Of a stretch of 64,000 nt of DNA, positions 28,699-37,458 are shown one piece after another. The notes under the pieces were generated by a model. It was given only the letters and a program-made list of their open reading frames with translations. It was not told the origin of the DNA and searched no databases. The stretch covers positions 5,456,001 to 5,520,000 of the forward strand of contig NZ_AP018441.1 of the NCBI RefSeq assembly GCF_009937975.1. Direction: 5' to 3'. Each line of letters starts with the position of its first letter. Position 1 is the stretch's first letter. The DNA comes from Undibacterium sp. YM2. GTDB lineage: Bacteria; Pseudomonadota; Gammaproteobacteria; Burkholderiales; Burkholderiaceae_D. A program made the translations under genes and the position numbers.

Positions 28699-28731
28699 TA
28701 TTTGCTCCTGTATTTTTCTAGTGTCATAGTT

Positions 28732-28835
28732 AGAGGCTTTTGCAAAATTAATCTGGCTAGGCGTCGTCGGCGCAGACAGTGCTTTAGCACGGCAAGACGG
28801 CGCAACAACGCCAGATTATTTTTGCGAGAGCCTCT
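28732..28835. repeat. 104-bp palindromic element, second member of the 20348-20524 family
   Basis: The ends at 28732-28757 and 28810-28835 are 26-bp inverted repeats matching at 23 positions. The centre contains GACAGTGCTTTAGCACGGC, against GACAGTACTTTAGTACGGC in the 20348 element: both changes fall in the hairpin arms and preserve pairing. The right end includes the first base of the stop codon of the ssuA gene that runs in from the right. It separates ssuA from ssuD within the operon and may tune expression. Confidence 0.8.
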
Positions 28836-29815
28836 CATAGTTTGGTGCCCGGTGGCAGCCACACGGCATCACGCACATTGACTGCTTTGGGTATCAATTT
28901 TTGTTGATAAAAATTGTCAGCCACTCTTTGCTGTTCATCGACGATGTTCTGGGTCAAATACACCACTGGAGAACGTGGCCGACGTTCCAGAAAGCTGGCG
29001 ATGGTTGGTTTATCCAGGCCCGTGCTGGCGGCTATGATGGCAACAGCTTCATCGCGGTTCTTTTGTACGAAGGTATCGCTGCGCGTCAGTTCTTCAAACA
29101 GTACTTGTATGACTTTGGGATATTTGTCAGCAAAGCTGCGGGCAGACAAATAGTGAGACAGATTGTTGACCAAGCCCTTGCCTGTCGCCAGTATTCTTGG
29201 TGCTGCGCTTTGCTCAATCGCGGCCCAGTACGGGTCCCAGATCGCCCAGACATCGACACTGCCACGCTCGAAAGCTGCTCTGGCATCAGCCGGTGCCAGA
29301 TACACAGGCGTGATGTCTGACCATTGCAAACCAGCCTGCTGTACAGCGCGCAAGACGTGGTAATGCGCACTTGAGCCTTTTTGAAAGGCGATTTTCTTGC
29401 CTTTCAATTCTGCCAGCGTGCGTATGCCTGAATCAGGTTTCACCAGAATCGCGCTGACACCAGGCTTGGCCGGTTCAGCACCGACATACACCAGATTGCT
29501 GCCCGCTGACTGGGCAAAGATAGGTGGCGGCTCGCCCGTGGTGGCAAAGTCTATGCTGCCAACTGACAGGGCTTCCAGCATTTGTGGGCCTGCAGTAAAT
29601 TCAAACCAGGTGACTTTGACACCTTTCAATTGCTGTTCCAGCGCCTGCCTGTGTTTTAGCAAGGTCAGGTTGACTGAGCTTTTTTGAAAACCTATACGTA
29701 ACTCTTTGGGTAATTCTTTAGGTAAGTCGGCACTGGCTGCAAAGCTGCTCGCAGGCAGTACGCTGCTCAAAGCAAGAGTCAATAGCAAGCGGCGGATGGC
29801 AGACAATTTCATCAT
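28835..29815 (-). CDS. ssuA: Sulfonate ABC transporter substrate-binding protein (SsuA paralogue 1)
   Basis: Periplasmic binding protein of 326 residues with a signal peptide cleaved near SSFAASA (about residue 28). The SsuA/TauA pattern is clear: LRIGFQKSSVNL, DFATTGEPPPIFAQSAGSNLVYVG and RAAFERGSVDVWAIWDPYW. It lies 5 bp after a paralogue with about half the residues identical by eye. The pair may differ in sulfonate preference. The stop codon abuts the 28732 repeat. Confidence 0.94.
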   Translation of the reverse strand: MMKLSAIRRLLLTLALSSVLPASSFAASADLPKELPKELRIGFQKSSVNLTLLKHRQALEQQLKGVKVTWFEFTAGPQMLEALSVGSIDFATTGEPPPIFAQSAGSNLVYVGAEPAKPGVSAILVKPDSGIRTLAELKGKKIAFQKGSSAHYHVLRAVQQAGLQWSDITPVYLAPADARAAFERGSVDVWAIWDPYWAAIEQSAAPRILATGKGLVNNLSHYLSARSFADKYPKVIQVLFEELTRSDTFVQKNRDEAVAIIAASTGLDKPTIASFLERRPRSPVVYLTQNIVDEQQRVADNFYQQKLIPKAVNVRDAVWLPPGTKL

Positions 29816-29820
29816 CAGCC

Positions 29821-30807
29821 TCAGGTCTTGACCGCAAATACTGCATCGCGGATATTGATGCGCTTGGGTATCAGTTTCAAGTCAGCAAAGGTATCTGCTA
29901 TGCTTTGCTGTTCCTTGATGACTTGTTCAGTCAAAGGTTTGACGCCAAAACCAAAACGGGAAGTGGATAATTCCACGATGCTGGTTTCCAGCCCGGTTTG
30001 CGTGGCCAATATGCTGGCAACTTCCTTGTGGTTTTTCGCTGCCCAGTCATCGACCTTGGCCAACTCTTCGAGAACGATGCGTAAGATTTCAGGGCTTTTT
30101 TGTGCATAGGGCCGCGCAGCCAGATAAAACTGGTGATTGCTGACCGCACCTTTGCCATCGACCAGTATTCTTGCCCCTAGTTGTTTTTCAGCCGCCGCCA
30201 GGAAAGGGTCCCAGATCGCCCAGGCATCAACACTGCCACGCTCAAATGCTGCGCGTGCATCGGCGGGCGGCAGGAAGATAACTTCGACATCCTTGTAATT
30301 CAGGCCTGCTTTTTCCAGCACCTTGACCAGCAGGTAATGCACATTGGAACCCTTGTTCAAGACTATTTTTTTACCCTTGAGGTCTGCTGCTGATTTCAAA
30401 GGAGAATTCTTGGGCACAATGACAGCTTCACCACCTGGTGCTGGCGGCTCATTGCCGACATACAGCAAATCTGCACCGGCAGCCTGGGCAAAAATTGGTG
30501 GTGCTTCACCTGTGGTACCAAAATCGATACTGCCTACATTCAAACCTTCCAGCAATTGCGGGCCAGCGGGAAACTCTGTCCATTTGACATCGACACCCTG
30601 GGCAGCCAGACGCTTATCCAGCGCCCCTGTCCCCTTGAGCACCGTCAGTGTTCCATACTTCTGATACCCTATGCGCAGACTGGTCTTTGCCTTGTCCTGG
30701 GCAAAGGCTTTGGGCAAAACCACGCTCAAAGCGGCCGTGGTCAAGGCCGACAGACGGCTCAGGGTAAGACGTTTTTCCTTGCTGGTAATTTGAATTTTGC
30801 GGCTCAT
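29821..30807 (-). CDS. ssuA: Sulfonate ABC transporter substrate-binding protein (SsuA paralogue 2)
   Basis: Periplasmic binding protein of 328 residues, signal peptide ending near PKAFAQ (about residue 36). It shares LRIGYQKYGTLTVLKGTG, DFGTTGEAPPIFAQAAGADLLYVG and RAAFERGSVDAWAIWDPF with its neighbour. Tandem duplication of ssuA is the simplest origin, followed by clear divergence. The 130-bp gap to ssuE upstream shows nothing notable. Confidence 0.94.
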   Translation of the reverse strand: MSRKIQITSKEKRLTLSRLSALTTAALSVVLPKAFAQDKAKTSLRIGYQKYGTLTVLKGTGALDKRLAAQGVDVKWTEFPAGPQLLEGLNVGSIDFGTTGEAPPIFAQAAGADLLYVGNEPPAPGGEAVIVPKNSPLKSAADLKGKKIVLNKGSNVHYLLVKVLEKAGLNYKDVEVIFLPPADARAAFERGSVDAWAIWDPFLAAAEKQLGARILVDGKGAVSNHQFYLAARPYAQKSPEILRIVLEELAKVDDWAAKNHKEVASILATQTGLETSIVELSTSRFGFGVKPLTEQVIKEQQSIADTFADLKLIPKRINIRDAVFAVKT

Positions 30808-30937
30808 GTTCTGCTTTCATATTTTGGACAAGACTTCCCCCTGCCGGGGTGCCAGCATGAAAGAAAGGTTTTTAGTAAATGATGTTAGAGCGGGTACTTG
30901 CTCAGTCCTGTAGCAATGCGGCTATGTTTTGCCAGGG

Positions 30938-31509
30938 TCAACAAGGTAAAACCAGTTCTGCTTCTGTTCTTACTGATGGTCGCAAAATACTCAGGCTATC
31001 AAGCAGGAGCTGCACACCATCTTCTACCCTTTGCTGTATCGCCGTATCCAGCTGCAAACCTTGCAGCTCTGACCAGCTCACTTGTGCATCTGTCGCATAA
31101 ATACTGGGCAGGATATGCCGGGCCGACAGCGACGCAAGTACCGGGCGCAAGCCATAATCAAGTGCCAGCATATGTGACTGGCTGCCGCCGGTCGCGAGAG
31201 GTAATACCAGCTTACCGGCGAGACCATCCTGCGGCAGAATATCCAGGAAACTTTTCAGCAAACCACTGTAAGCCGCTTTGTAGATAGGTGTAGCGATGAC
31301 TACCGCATCTGCTTTTGCCAGCAGGCTTTTGGCTGCCGACAATTCAGGATCAGAAAAGTCGGCATGCATCAAAGCCTGGGCAGGCAAGTCCCTGACATGC
31401 AGACTGCTGGTACGCTGCCCCAGTCCATTGAGCTTGATACCCACGTGATTCAGCAATCTGGCTGAGCGTGAGGGGAAGACGGGCTTCCCGATAGCAATAA
31501 GATGCGCAT
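30938..31509 (-). pseudogene. ssuE: NADPH-dependent FMN reductase SsuE, frameshifted
   Basis: SsuE would supply FMNH2 to SsuD. The expected start is the ATG at 31509, which has a strong GGAGG site and reads MRILLLSGSPSSP, the flavodoxin-like phosphate loop. That frame stops after about 19 codons. The remaining SsuE sequence (SRSARLLNHVGIK onward, then VRDLPAQAL, VVIATPIYKAAYSGLLK and PLATGGSQSHMLALD) continues in the next frame to 30938. Adding one C to the C4 run at 31472-31475 (minus strand) restores a full 190-residue protein. This is a single-base deletion, slippage or a sequencing error. An internal TTG at 31456 would give a protein without the FMN loop, so I do not accept it as a start. 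Confidence 0.85.
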
Positions 31510-31536
31510 GTTCTTGCCTCCGGTTTTTACTAAAGC

Positions 31537-32547
31537 TTATTTTTTGCCTGGCTGATAGATCTGGTCAAAGATACCGCCGTCAGCAAAATGCTCTTTTTGC
31601 GCCTTGGTCCAGCCGCCGAAAGTGTCATCTATCGTGAACAGTTTCACTTTAGGGAATTGCGCTGCATATTTTTTCGAGGCTTTTTCTGTGGTCGGACGAT
31701 AGTAGTGCTTGGCTATCGTGTCCTGACCTTCATCGGTATACAGATAGTTCAGATAAGCTTCTGCCACTTTGCGGGTGCCACGGCGGTCGGCTACTTTATC
31801 AACAACAGCGACCGAAGGTTCGGCCAGAATACTGGTCGATGGGGCAACAATTTCCACCTTGTCCGGGCCCAGTTCCTTGATTGCCAGCAGGGCTTCGTTT
31901 TCCCACGCCAGCAAGACATCACCTATGCCACGTTCAACAAAAGTCGTGGTGGCACCACGTGCACCAGAATCCAGCACCGGTACGTTTTTATACAGCTTGG
32001 ACAAAAACTCTTTTGCCGTCGCTTCGCTGCCGCCTGGCAGTTTCAGGGCATAACCCCAGGCTGCCAGATGGTTCCAGCGTGCACCACCTGAAGTTTTAGG
32101 ATTAGGCGTGATCACGGCTACGCCAGGCTTGACGATGTCTGCCCAGTCCTTGATACCCTTGGGATTACCCTTGCGTACCAGGAATACGATGGTAGAAGAA
32201 TAAGGCGAGGCATTGTGTGGCAAGCGTTTTTGCCAGGCTTTGTCGAGCAAGCCTTTTTCAGCCAGCGCATCAGTGTCATAGGCCAGTGCCAGCGTGACCA
32301 TGTCAGCATCGAGGCCATCAATCACGGCACGTGCCTGCTTGCCAGAACCACCATGGGATTGTTTGATGGTGACATTGTCACCGGTTTTGGCTTTCCATTG
32401 CTTGGCAAAAGCCTGGTTTACATCCTGATATAACTCACGGGTAGGGTCATAGGAAACATTGAGCAGGTTGATGTCTGCAGCTACTGCGCCAAATGATGCA
32501 AAACTGGCTACGATGCTTGTTGCGAGGATTATCTTTTTGATCGTCAT
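31537..32547 (-). CDS. sbp: Sulfate-binding protein (Sbp/CysP type)
   Basis: Periplasmic binding protein of 336 residues for the sulfate importer, with a signal peptide ending near GAVAA (about residue 23). Family marks are [50 protein letters not shown] and [12 protein letters not shown]. It is the first gene of the minus-strand sulfur cluster, 27 bp before the ssuE start. It must serve CysT, CysW and CysA encoded downstream. Confidence 0.95.
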   Translation of the reverse strand: MTIKKIILATSIVASFASFGAVAADINLLNVSYDPTRELYQDVNQAFAKQWKAKTGDNVTIKQSHGGSGKQARAVIDGLDADMVTLALAYDTDALAEKGLLDKAWQKRLPHNASPYSSTIVFLVRKGNPKGIKDWADIVKPGVAVITPNPKTSGGARWNHLAAWGYALKLPGGSEATAKEFLSKLYKNVPVLDSGARGATTTFVERGIGDVLLAWENEALLAIKELGPDKVEIVAPSTSILAEPSVAVVDKVADRRGTRKVAEAYLNYLYTDEGQDTIAKHYYRPTTEKASKKYAAQFPKVKLFTIDDTFGGWTKAQKEHFADGGIFDQIYQPGKK

Positions 32548-32858
32548 CTCTAAGTCCAGGGAAGTAATAATTTTTATGAGGAGTACAGGATAAAACGGCT
32601 CTATATAAATTAAAACGAAGTGTTTCGATGTTTTATATGTGTTTTTGGTATATGGCGCTCATCATGATGAAGACCGAAAAGCTCAACACGGAATGAGCAC
32701 AGAGGCACAAAGCGAAAGCTGAATTAAGTTATATATCACTTGCACCTGTTTCTTTTATTGAAACAATCATAACTGCCGTTCATCAAACACTTGGTCTCCA
32801 AGCTATTTATTTCCTCAGGACTGAGCTAAGATGACATTCTCTTTTTCAGGAGTTAGCC
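32548..32858. promoter_or_regulatory. Divergent control region between sbp and the glutathione peroxidase gene
   Basis: No gene. The sbp-proximal part is very AT-rich (TTTTATATGTG, TATATAAATTAAAAC), as expected for CysB-type activation, though I cannot define a site. At 32683-32714 lies a degenerate copy of the CACAGAG repeat. GGAG before 32859 serves the peroxidase gene. Confidence 0.45.
32683..32714. repeat. Dispersed CACAGAG-type repeat, partial copy
   Basis: Reads GCTCAACACGGAATGAGCAC followed by AGAGGCACAAAG. It resembles the arms of 19061-19303 and 35341-35375. Confidence 0.55.
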
Positions 32859-33428
32859 ATGCTGCGACGCACACCAATTCAAGTTGCTGTTTTTCTGGGT
32901 TTGATTACTTGCTCATTGGGAGCGTGGGCTGATACCGGTGATGCCTGCCCGGCCGTGCTGAATCACAAATTCAAGCGCCTGCAAGATGAAGCGCCGCAAG
33001 ACCTTTGCCAGTACAAGGGCAAGGTGGCACTGGTGGTCAATACTGCCAGTTATTGTGGTTTTACCAAGCAATATGAAGGTCTGGAAGCGATGTCGGCCAA
33101 GTACGCCGACAAGGGCCTGGTGGTGCTCGGTTTTCCATCGAATGATTTTGGCAAGCAGGAACCGGGCAATGACAAGCAGATTGCTGATTTCTGCTTTAAT
33201 ACCTATGGCGTGAAATTCCCCATGTTCAGCAAGTCTTCTGTCATGGGCAAGGATGTCAATCCCATGTATGCGCAGTTAATCAAGGCGACCGGCACGACAC
33301 CAAAATGGAATTTTTATAAATACCTGATAGACCGCAAAGGCAATGTCGTTGCGGCCTACTCCAGCGTGACCACGCCAGACGACAAGAAACTGGTCGCCGA
33401 TGTAGAAAAGGCACTGTCTGCACAGTAA
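32859..33428 (+). CDS. Periplasmic glutathione peroxidase (Cys type)
   Basis: Peroxidase of 189 residues with a signal peptide cleaved after AWA (about residue 24), so it acts in the periplasm, where thioredoxin-like partners are more likely reductants than glutathione. Catalytic signatures are NTASYCGFTKQYEGL (peroxidatic Cys around 65), GFPSNDFGKQEPG and WNFYKYL; the tetrad Cys, Gln, Trp, Asn is present. It lies alone, divergent from sbp and convergent with the IclR gene. Confidence 0.94.
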   Translation: MLRRTPIQVAVFLGLITCSLGAWADTGDACPAVLNHKFKRLQDEAPQDLCQYKGKVALVVNTASYCGFTKQYEGLEAMSAKYADKGLVVLGFPSNDFGKQEPGNDKQIADFCFNTYGVKFPMFSKSSVMGKDVNPMYAQLIKATGTTPKWNFYKYLIDRKGNVVAAYSSVTTPDDKKLVADVEKALSAQ

Positions 33429-33442
33429 CTCCTGCTTGATCC

Positions 33443-34240
33443 CTATAAAAGCTTGGGCACATGGCCCAACTGACGTGATATAGCACTGGCACTGGCGCGC
33501 AAAGCCTGTGCCAGTTCACCATTCCATTCCGTATCAAAACTACCCTTGGGGCCGGTGGCAGTAATCACCAGGCTCAGTGCCTGGGCATGATTGAAGACCG
33601 GCGCACTGAAGGCGTTGATGCCCGGTATTGGCAAACCCTGCGCCCTTGCCAGCCCCTGCTCTCTTACCTCGGCCAGTACGCTGGCGATATCCTGAGGTTT
33701 CATCTGCACGCCAGCCTGCCCTATCACCAGCTCATCCCTGAGTTCCCTGGCAATCACCTTATCGACCAGGGCTTGCGGCAAGAAGGCAGAAAACACCAGC
33801 CCCGTTGCCGTACCCAGCATGGACATGACCGAGCCCGCATGCATGTTCACATGGATGGGCCTGCTCGATTCTGCGATATACACCACGGTAGGGCCATGGC
33901 TGCCCCATACCGCCAGCGCCACGGTGTGATCCGTGGCAGCAGCAAGGCGGGTGATCTCTGGTATCGCCAGTTTGACGGGCGACATTTGTTGCAGACTGAC
34001 CAGGCCCATCTGCAAGGCAAAGGGGCCTAGCTGGTAAGCACCGGTCGCCGCATCCTGCTCGACCAGGCCGAGTTTGCCAAAGCTGACCAGATAGGCATGC
34101 GCCTTCGATGCTGGCATACCACTCTCACGCGCCAGATCCCCCAGCGACATGGCGCGACCAGAGCTGACCAGGGCATTCAGGATCAGGCCGCCGACCTCGA
34201 TCGCGCCTATGCCGCGTCTTTCTTTGTTTTTCTCTGTCAT
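33443..34240 (-). CDS. IclR-family transcriptional regulator
   Basis: Regulator of 265 residues. The winged helix-turn-helix is at about 12-75 (MSLGDLARESGMPASKAHAYL) and the ligand-binding IclR domain at about 80-255 (VALAVWGSHGPTVVYIAES). It diverges from the MBL-fold gene across 130 bp, which contains the palindrome AAATGCATTT at 34281-34290, a possible operator. Likely controls the MBL / flavin monooxygenase / DUF2783 set; the inducer is unknown. Confidence 0.92.
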   Translation of the reverse strand: MTEKNKERRGIGAIEVGGLILNALVSSGRAMSLGDLARESGMPASKAHAYLVSFGKLGLVEQDAATGAYQLGPFALQMGLVSLQQMSPVKLAIPEITRLAAATDHTVALAVWGSHGPTVVYIAESSRPIHVNMHAGSVMSMLGTATGLVFSAFLPQALVDKVIARELRDELVIGQAGVQMKPQDIASVLAEVREQGLARAQGLPIPGINAFSAPVFNHAQALSLVITATGPKGSFDTEWNGELAQALRASASAISRQLGHVPKLL

Positions 34241-34370
34241 GGCTGCCCCTTGATTAACATGAATTCATTTTACTATTAACAAATGCATTTACAAATAACG
34301 AATTAATGCTTATTCTTATCCAATAACATCTCCTCTATCTTGAGTACAACACTTCTCAAAGGTTATCCCC

Positions 34371-35333
34371 ATGAGCACCAAGCAATTTGCCTCTCACGCC
34401 GATCTGGAAGAAAAGAAAGTCAGCTTCCAGCAACTGTCCGAACATGCCTATGCCTATACGGCCGAGGGTGACCCCAATACCGGCATCATTATCGGCGACG
34501 ATGCCGTCATGGTCATCGATACCCAGGCCACGCCCATCATGGCGCAGGATGTCGTGCGCCGCATACGTGAAATCACCGACAAGCCTATCAAGTACGTCGT
34601 GATGTCGCATTACCACGCGGTAAGGGTGCTAGGTGCCAGCGGCTACGTGGCCGAAGGCCTTGAGCATATCATCGCCAGCCGCGATACCTATGACCTGATT
34701 GTTGAACGTGGCGAAGCCGACATGAAGAGCGAGATAGGCCGCTTCCCACGCCTGTTCCGTGCGGTGGAAAGCGTACCCGGTCTGACCTGGCCGACCATCA
34801 CCTTCAAGGGCGAAATGTCGATCTGGCTGGGCAAGCTGGAAGTGAAAATCATGCAGGTCGGGCGTGGCCATACCAAAGGCGACACCATCGTCTGGTTGCC
34901 ACAGGAAAAAGTCTTGTTCTCTGGCGATCTGGTTGAATTTGGTGCTACACCGTATGCCGGCGATGCCTATTATTCAGACTGGCCGCAAACCCTGAGCAAT
35001 CTGGAAGCCATGCGAGCCGACAAACTGGTACCAGGTCGCGGTGCCGCCCTGACTTCGCCCGAACTGGTGGCAGCGGGCCTGAGTGAAACCCGGTCTTTCA
35101 TCAGCGATTTGTTTGCCAGCGTCAAGGCAGGGCAGCAACAGCAGCATGACCTGAATACCATCTACAAGAATACCTATGCGACACTGAAACCCAAGTACGG
35201 CCACTGGGTGATTTTTGATCACTGCCTGCCGTTTGATGTAACGCGGGCGTTTGATGAAGCGTCGGGGCATGTTGATCCGCGCGTGTGGACGGCGGAGAGG
35301 GATGTTGAGATGTGGAAGAGTTTGGAGGGATAG
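34371..35333 (+). CDS. Metallo-beta-lactamase-fold protein with altered HxHxDH motif
   Basis: Protein of 320 residues with the MBL fold. The metal motif reads SHYHAVRV at 79-86: His80 and His82 are kept but the Asp and third His of HxHxDH are Val84 and Arg85. His167 (GRGHTKGD), Asp186 (FSGDLVE) and a late His in FDHCLP remain, so one metal site may survive while the second is impaired. I recall this HYHAVRV form as a family feature, usually beside flavin monooxygenases, not a one-off mutation. It is probably induced with the next genes under IclR control; the substrate is unknown. Confidence 0.85.
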   Translation: MSTKQFASHADLEEKKVSFQQLSEHAYAYTAEGDPNTGIIIGDDAVMVIDTQATPIMAQDVVRRIREITDKPIKYVVMSHYHAVRVLGASGYVAEGLEHIIASRDTYDLIVERGEADMKSEIGRFPRLFRAVESVPGLTWPTITFKGEMSIWLGKLEVKIMQVGRGHTKGDTIVWLPQEKVLFSGDLVEFGATPYAGDAYYSDWPQTLSNLEAMRADKLVPGRGAALTSPELVAAGLSETRSFISDLFASVKAGQQQQHDLNTIYKNTYATLKPKYGHWVIFDHCLPFDVTRAFDEASGHVDPRVWTAERDVEMWKSLEG

Positions 35334-35340
35334 TTTTAAG

Positions 35341-35426
35341 TTCAAGACCTCTCAACACAGAGGCACAGAGGGAGGAAAGACTGCTTGCAGGCAGTCTGCG
35401 TTACGCAGGCGAGCGGCACGCCGCTC
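35341..35426. repeat. CACAGAG repeat followed by three consecutive hairpins
   Basis: 35341-35375 is the dispersed repeat (CTCAACACAGAGGCACAGAG). It is followed in 49 bp by three perfect hairpins: AGACTGC / GCAGTCT (35378-35397), CTGCG / CGCAG (35396-35408) and GAGCGG / CCGCTC (35411-35426). The arrangement of short hairpins in a row resembles the interior of the 20348 element. No gene lies in 35334-35539. Confidence 0.7.
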
Positions 35427-35539
35427 GAATTCCCTGCTACACCACAGAGAAAAGTAAATGAAATCTTTTTTCTGTCGTAATTAAGCATACATCTCTGTGT
35501 CTTTTTTCTTCTCTTTGATGCATTAGTGGGAGCCGCATT

Positions 35540-37216
35540 TTGCTTAGCACTTATCAATATCAAAAATTCCCTTTTGTGACTCCAGCGGAGTTGCAGACGA
35601 AGGAAATCACGCGCCGCAAGGTTGTCATCGTCGGTGCTGGCCCTGTTGGTTTGGCAGCGGCGATAGATTGCCAATTGCAGGGGCTGGATGTGCTCGTGCT
35701 GGATGATGATGATACAGTGTCGGTAGGTTCACGCGGCTTATGCTACGCCAAGCGTACACTGGAGATACTCGACAGGCTCGGTGTGGCAGCGGCGGTGCGT
35801 AACAAGGGTGTGGAGTGGAATGTCGGGCGCACTTTTTTTCGCAAGGATGAAGTATTCAATTTCAATCTTTTGCCTGCGCCTGATCACAAGCACCCTGGCA
35901 TGGTGAATTTGCAGCAATATTATCTGGAAGATTTTCTGGTGCAGCGGGCGATGGAACTCGGCATAGAGTTGCGCTGGAAAAGCCGTGTCACTGCGATTGA
36001 GCAAAGCGATGATTTTTCTACCTTGCAGATAAGCACACCAGAGGGTGATTACAGCCTGCAAGCCGACTGGCTGATCGCCTGCGATGGTGCACGCAGCCCC
36101 TTGCGCCAGATGCTGGGGCTGGAAGTCGAAGGCAAGGTTTTCATGGACCGCTTCCTGATCGCCGATGTCGTCATGAAAGCAGATTTTCCGGCAGAGCGCT
36201 GGTTCTGGTTTGATCCCCCCTTTCACCCCAATCAATCGGTACTGCTACACCGCGAAGCAGACAACGTCTGGCGCATAGACTTTCAACTGGGCTGGGATGC
36301 CGACCCGGTGGAAGAGCGCAAACCCGAAAACGTGATACCACGCATCAAGGCCATGCTTGGTGACGACAGGGAATTTGAGCTCGAATGGGTCAGTGTGTAT
36401 ACCTTCCAGTGTAGGCGCATGGAAAAATTCCGCCATGGCCGTGTGCTGTTTGCTGGCGACGCTGCACATCAGGTTTCTCCCTTTGGCGCACGCGGTGCCA
36501 ATTCCGGCATACAGGATGCAGACAATCTGGTGTGGAAACTGAAGCTGGTTGTTGATGGCAAAGCACCAGATAGCCTGCTGGATACGTATTCCGATGAACG
36601 TGTATTTGCAGCAGATGAAAATCTGCTAAATTCGACGCGCTCTACTGATTTCATCACACCCAAGAGTGCTGTCAGCAAATGCTTTCGCAATGCCGTATTG
36701 AGCCTGGTCCAGGAACATGCATTTGCGCGCAAACTGGTCAATTCCGGACGTTTGTCTGTACCTGCCATCTTGTCGGAATCGAATTTGAATACAGAAGACA
36801 GTGAAGAGTTTGATACAGCTCTGCAGCCTGGTGCGCCGTTTGAAGATGGGCCGGTTATTAATCAAAAAAAATCAGGTTTCCTGATCGATTATTTGCGACC
36901 AGTTTTTCATGGTCTGTATTTTTGCGATGCTGTATCTGACATTCCTGATGCACATCTGGCAGCGATCAAGGCTTTGGAACAGGAGGAAATTCCAGTAGCC
37001 ACGATCATCATCAGCAAACAGGAAAGTTCACGTGATGGCCACCAGGTTCTGGCCGACATCAAGGGTCTGCTACACCAACGTTATGGTGCTGGCAATGGCA
37101 GCTATCACTTGCTCAGGCCTGATCAACATCTGACTGCACGCTGGCAACAATTTGAACTCAATCAGGTACGCAAGGCAGTACAAACTGCCTGCGGCAATTC
37201 ATCAGGAGTGGCATGA
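35540..37216 (+). CDS. FAD-dependent aromatic-type monooxygenase
   Basis: Flavoprotein hydroxylase of 558 residues in the PheA/MhpA-like class. The Rossmann motif is VIVGAGPVGLAAAID (about 29-43); the second FAD motif is FAGDAAHQVSPFGARGANSG. A C-terminal thioredoxin-like domain (about 440-550) is typical of phenol-hydroxylase-type enzymes. It starts at TTG 35540 with GGGAG upstream; an in-frame stop at 35516 rules out a longer protein, and a GTG at 35576 is the alternative. Coupled to DUF2783 by a 4-bp overlap. The substrate is not deducible, though an aromatic acid is likely. Confidence 0.88.
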   Translation: MLSTYQYQKFPFVTPAELQTKEITRRKVVIVGAGPVGLAAAIDCQLQGLDVLVLDDDDTVSVGSRGLCYAKRTLEILDRLGVAAAVRNKGVEWNVGRTFFRKDEVFNFNLLPAPDHKHPGMVNLQQYYLEDFLVQRAMELGIELRWKSRVTAIEQSDDFSTLQISTPEGDYSLQADWLIACDGARSPLRQMLGLEVEGKVFMDRFLIADVVMKADFPAERWFWFDPPFHPNQSVLLHREADNVWRIDFQLGWDADPVEERKPENVIPRIKAMLGDDREFELEWVSVYTFQCRRMEKFRHGRVLFAGDAAHQVSPFGARGANSGIQDADNLVWKLKLVVDGKAPDSLLDTYSDERVFAADENLLNSTRSTDFITPKSAVSKCFRNAVLSLVQEHAFARKLVNSGRLSVPAILSESNLNTEDSEEFDTALQPGAPFEDGPVINQKKSGFLIDYLRPVFHGLYFCDAVSDIPDAHLAAIKALEQEEIPVATIIISKQESSRDGHQVLADIKGLLHQRYGAGNGSYHLLRPDQHLTARWQQFELNQVRKAVQTACGNSSGVA

Positions 37217-37458
37217 TGCCTTTGAACCTGCAAGCCAATTTCCATTACCCAGACAAATCAGCGCAACGTGATTACAGTGCGGGTGATGATTTTTATCAGT
37301 TATTGATAGACAGCCACCGCGACCTCAGCGATGAAGCTAGCTCCTCCCTGAATGCAAGATTGATCTTGCTGCTGGCAAATCACATAGGTGACATCAGTGT
37401 CTTGCAGGAAGCGCTGCGCCTGGCTGCCACAAAACAAGAATCAACTTCAGCAACTTAA
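37213..37458 (+). CDS. DUF2783-family small protein
   Basis: An 81-residue protein with the phrase DDFYQLLIDSHRDLSDEASSSLNARLILLLANHIGD, characteristic of DUF2783. It is a short helical protein usually encoded right after this kind of flavin monooxygenase, here overlapping it by 4 bp. It may be a subunit or effector of that enzyme. Its end overlaps the convergent tetR gene by 4 bp. Confidence 0.85.
   Translation: MMPLNLQANFHYPDKSAQRDYSAGDDFYQLLIDSHRDLSDEASSSLNARLILLLANHIGDISVLQEALRLAATKQESTSAT

Noticed and set aside
30938..31456. SsuE as an intact 172-residue protein from a TTG start
   Set aside because: It would lack the FMN phosphate loop, which is encoded just upstream in another frame behind a strong ribosome-binding site.
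34281..34290. AAATGCATTT as a definite IclR operator
   Set aside because: A 10-bp palindrome in AT-rich DNA is easily due to chance; mentioned only as a possibility in the IclR entry.
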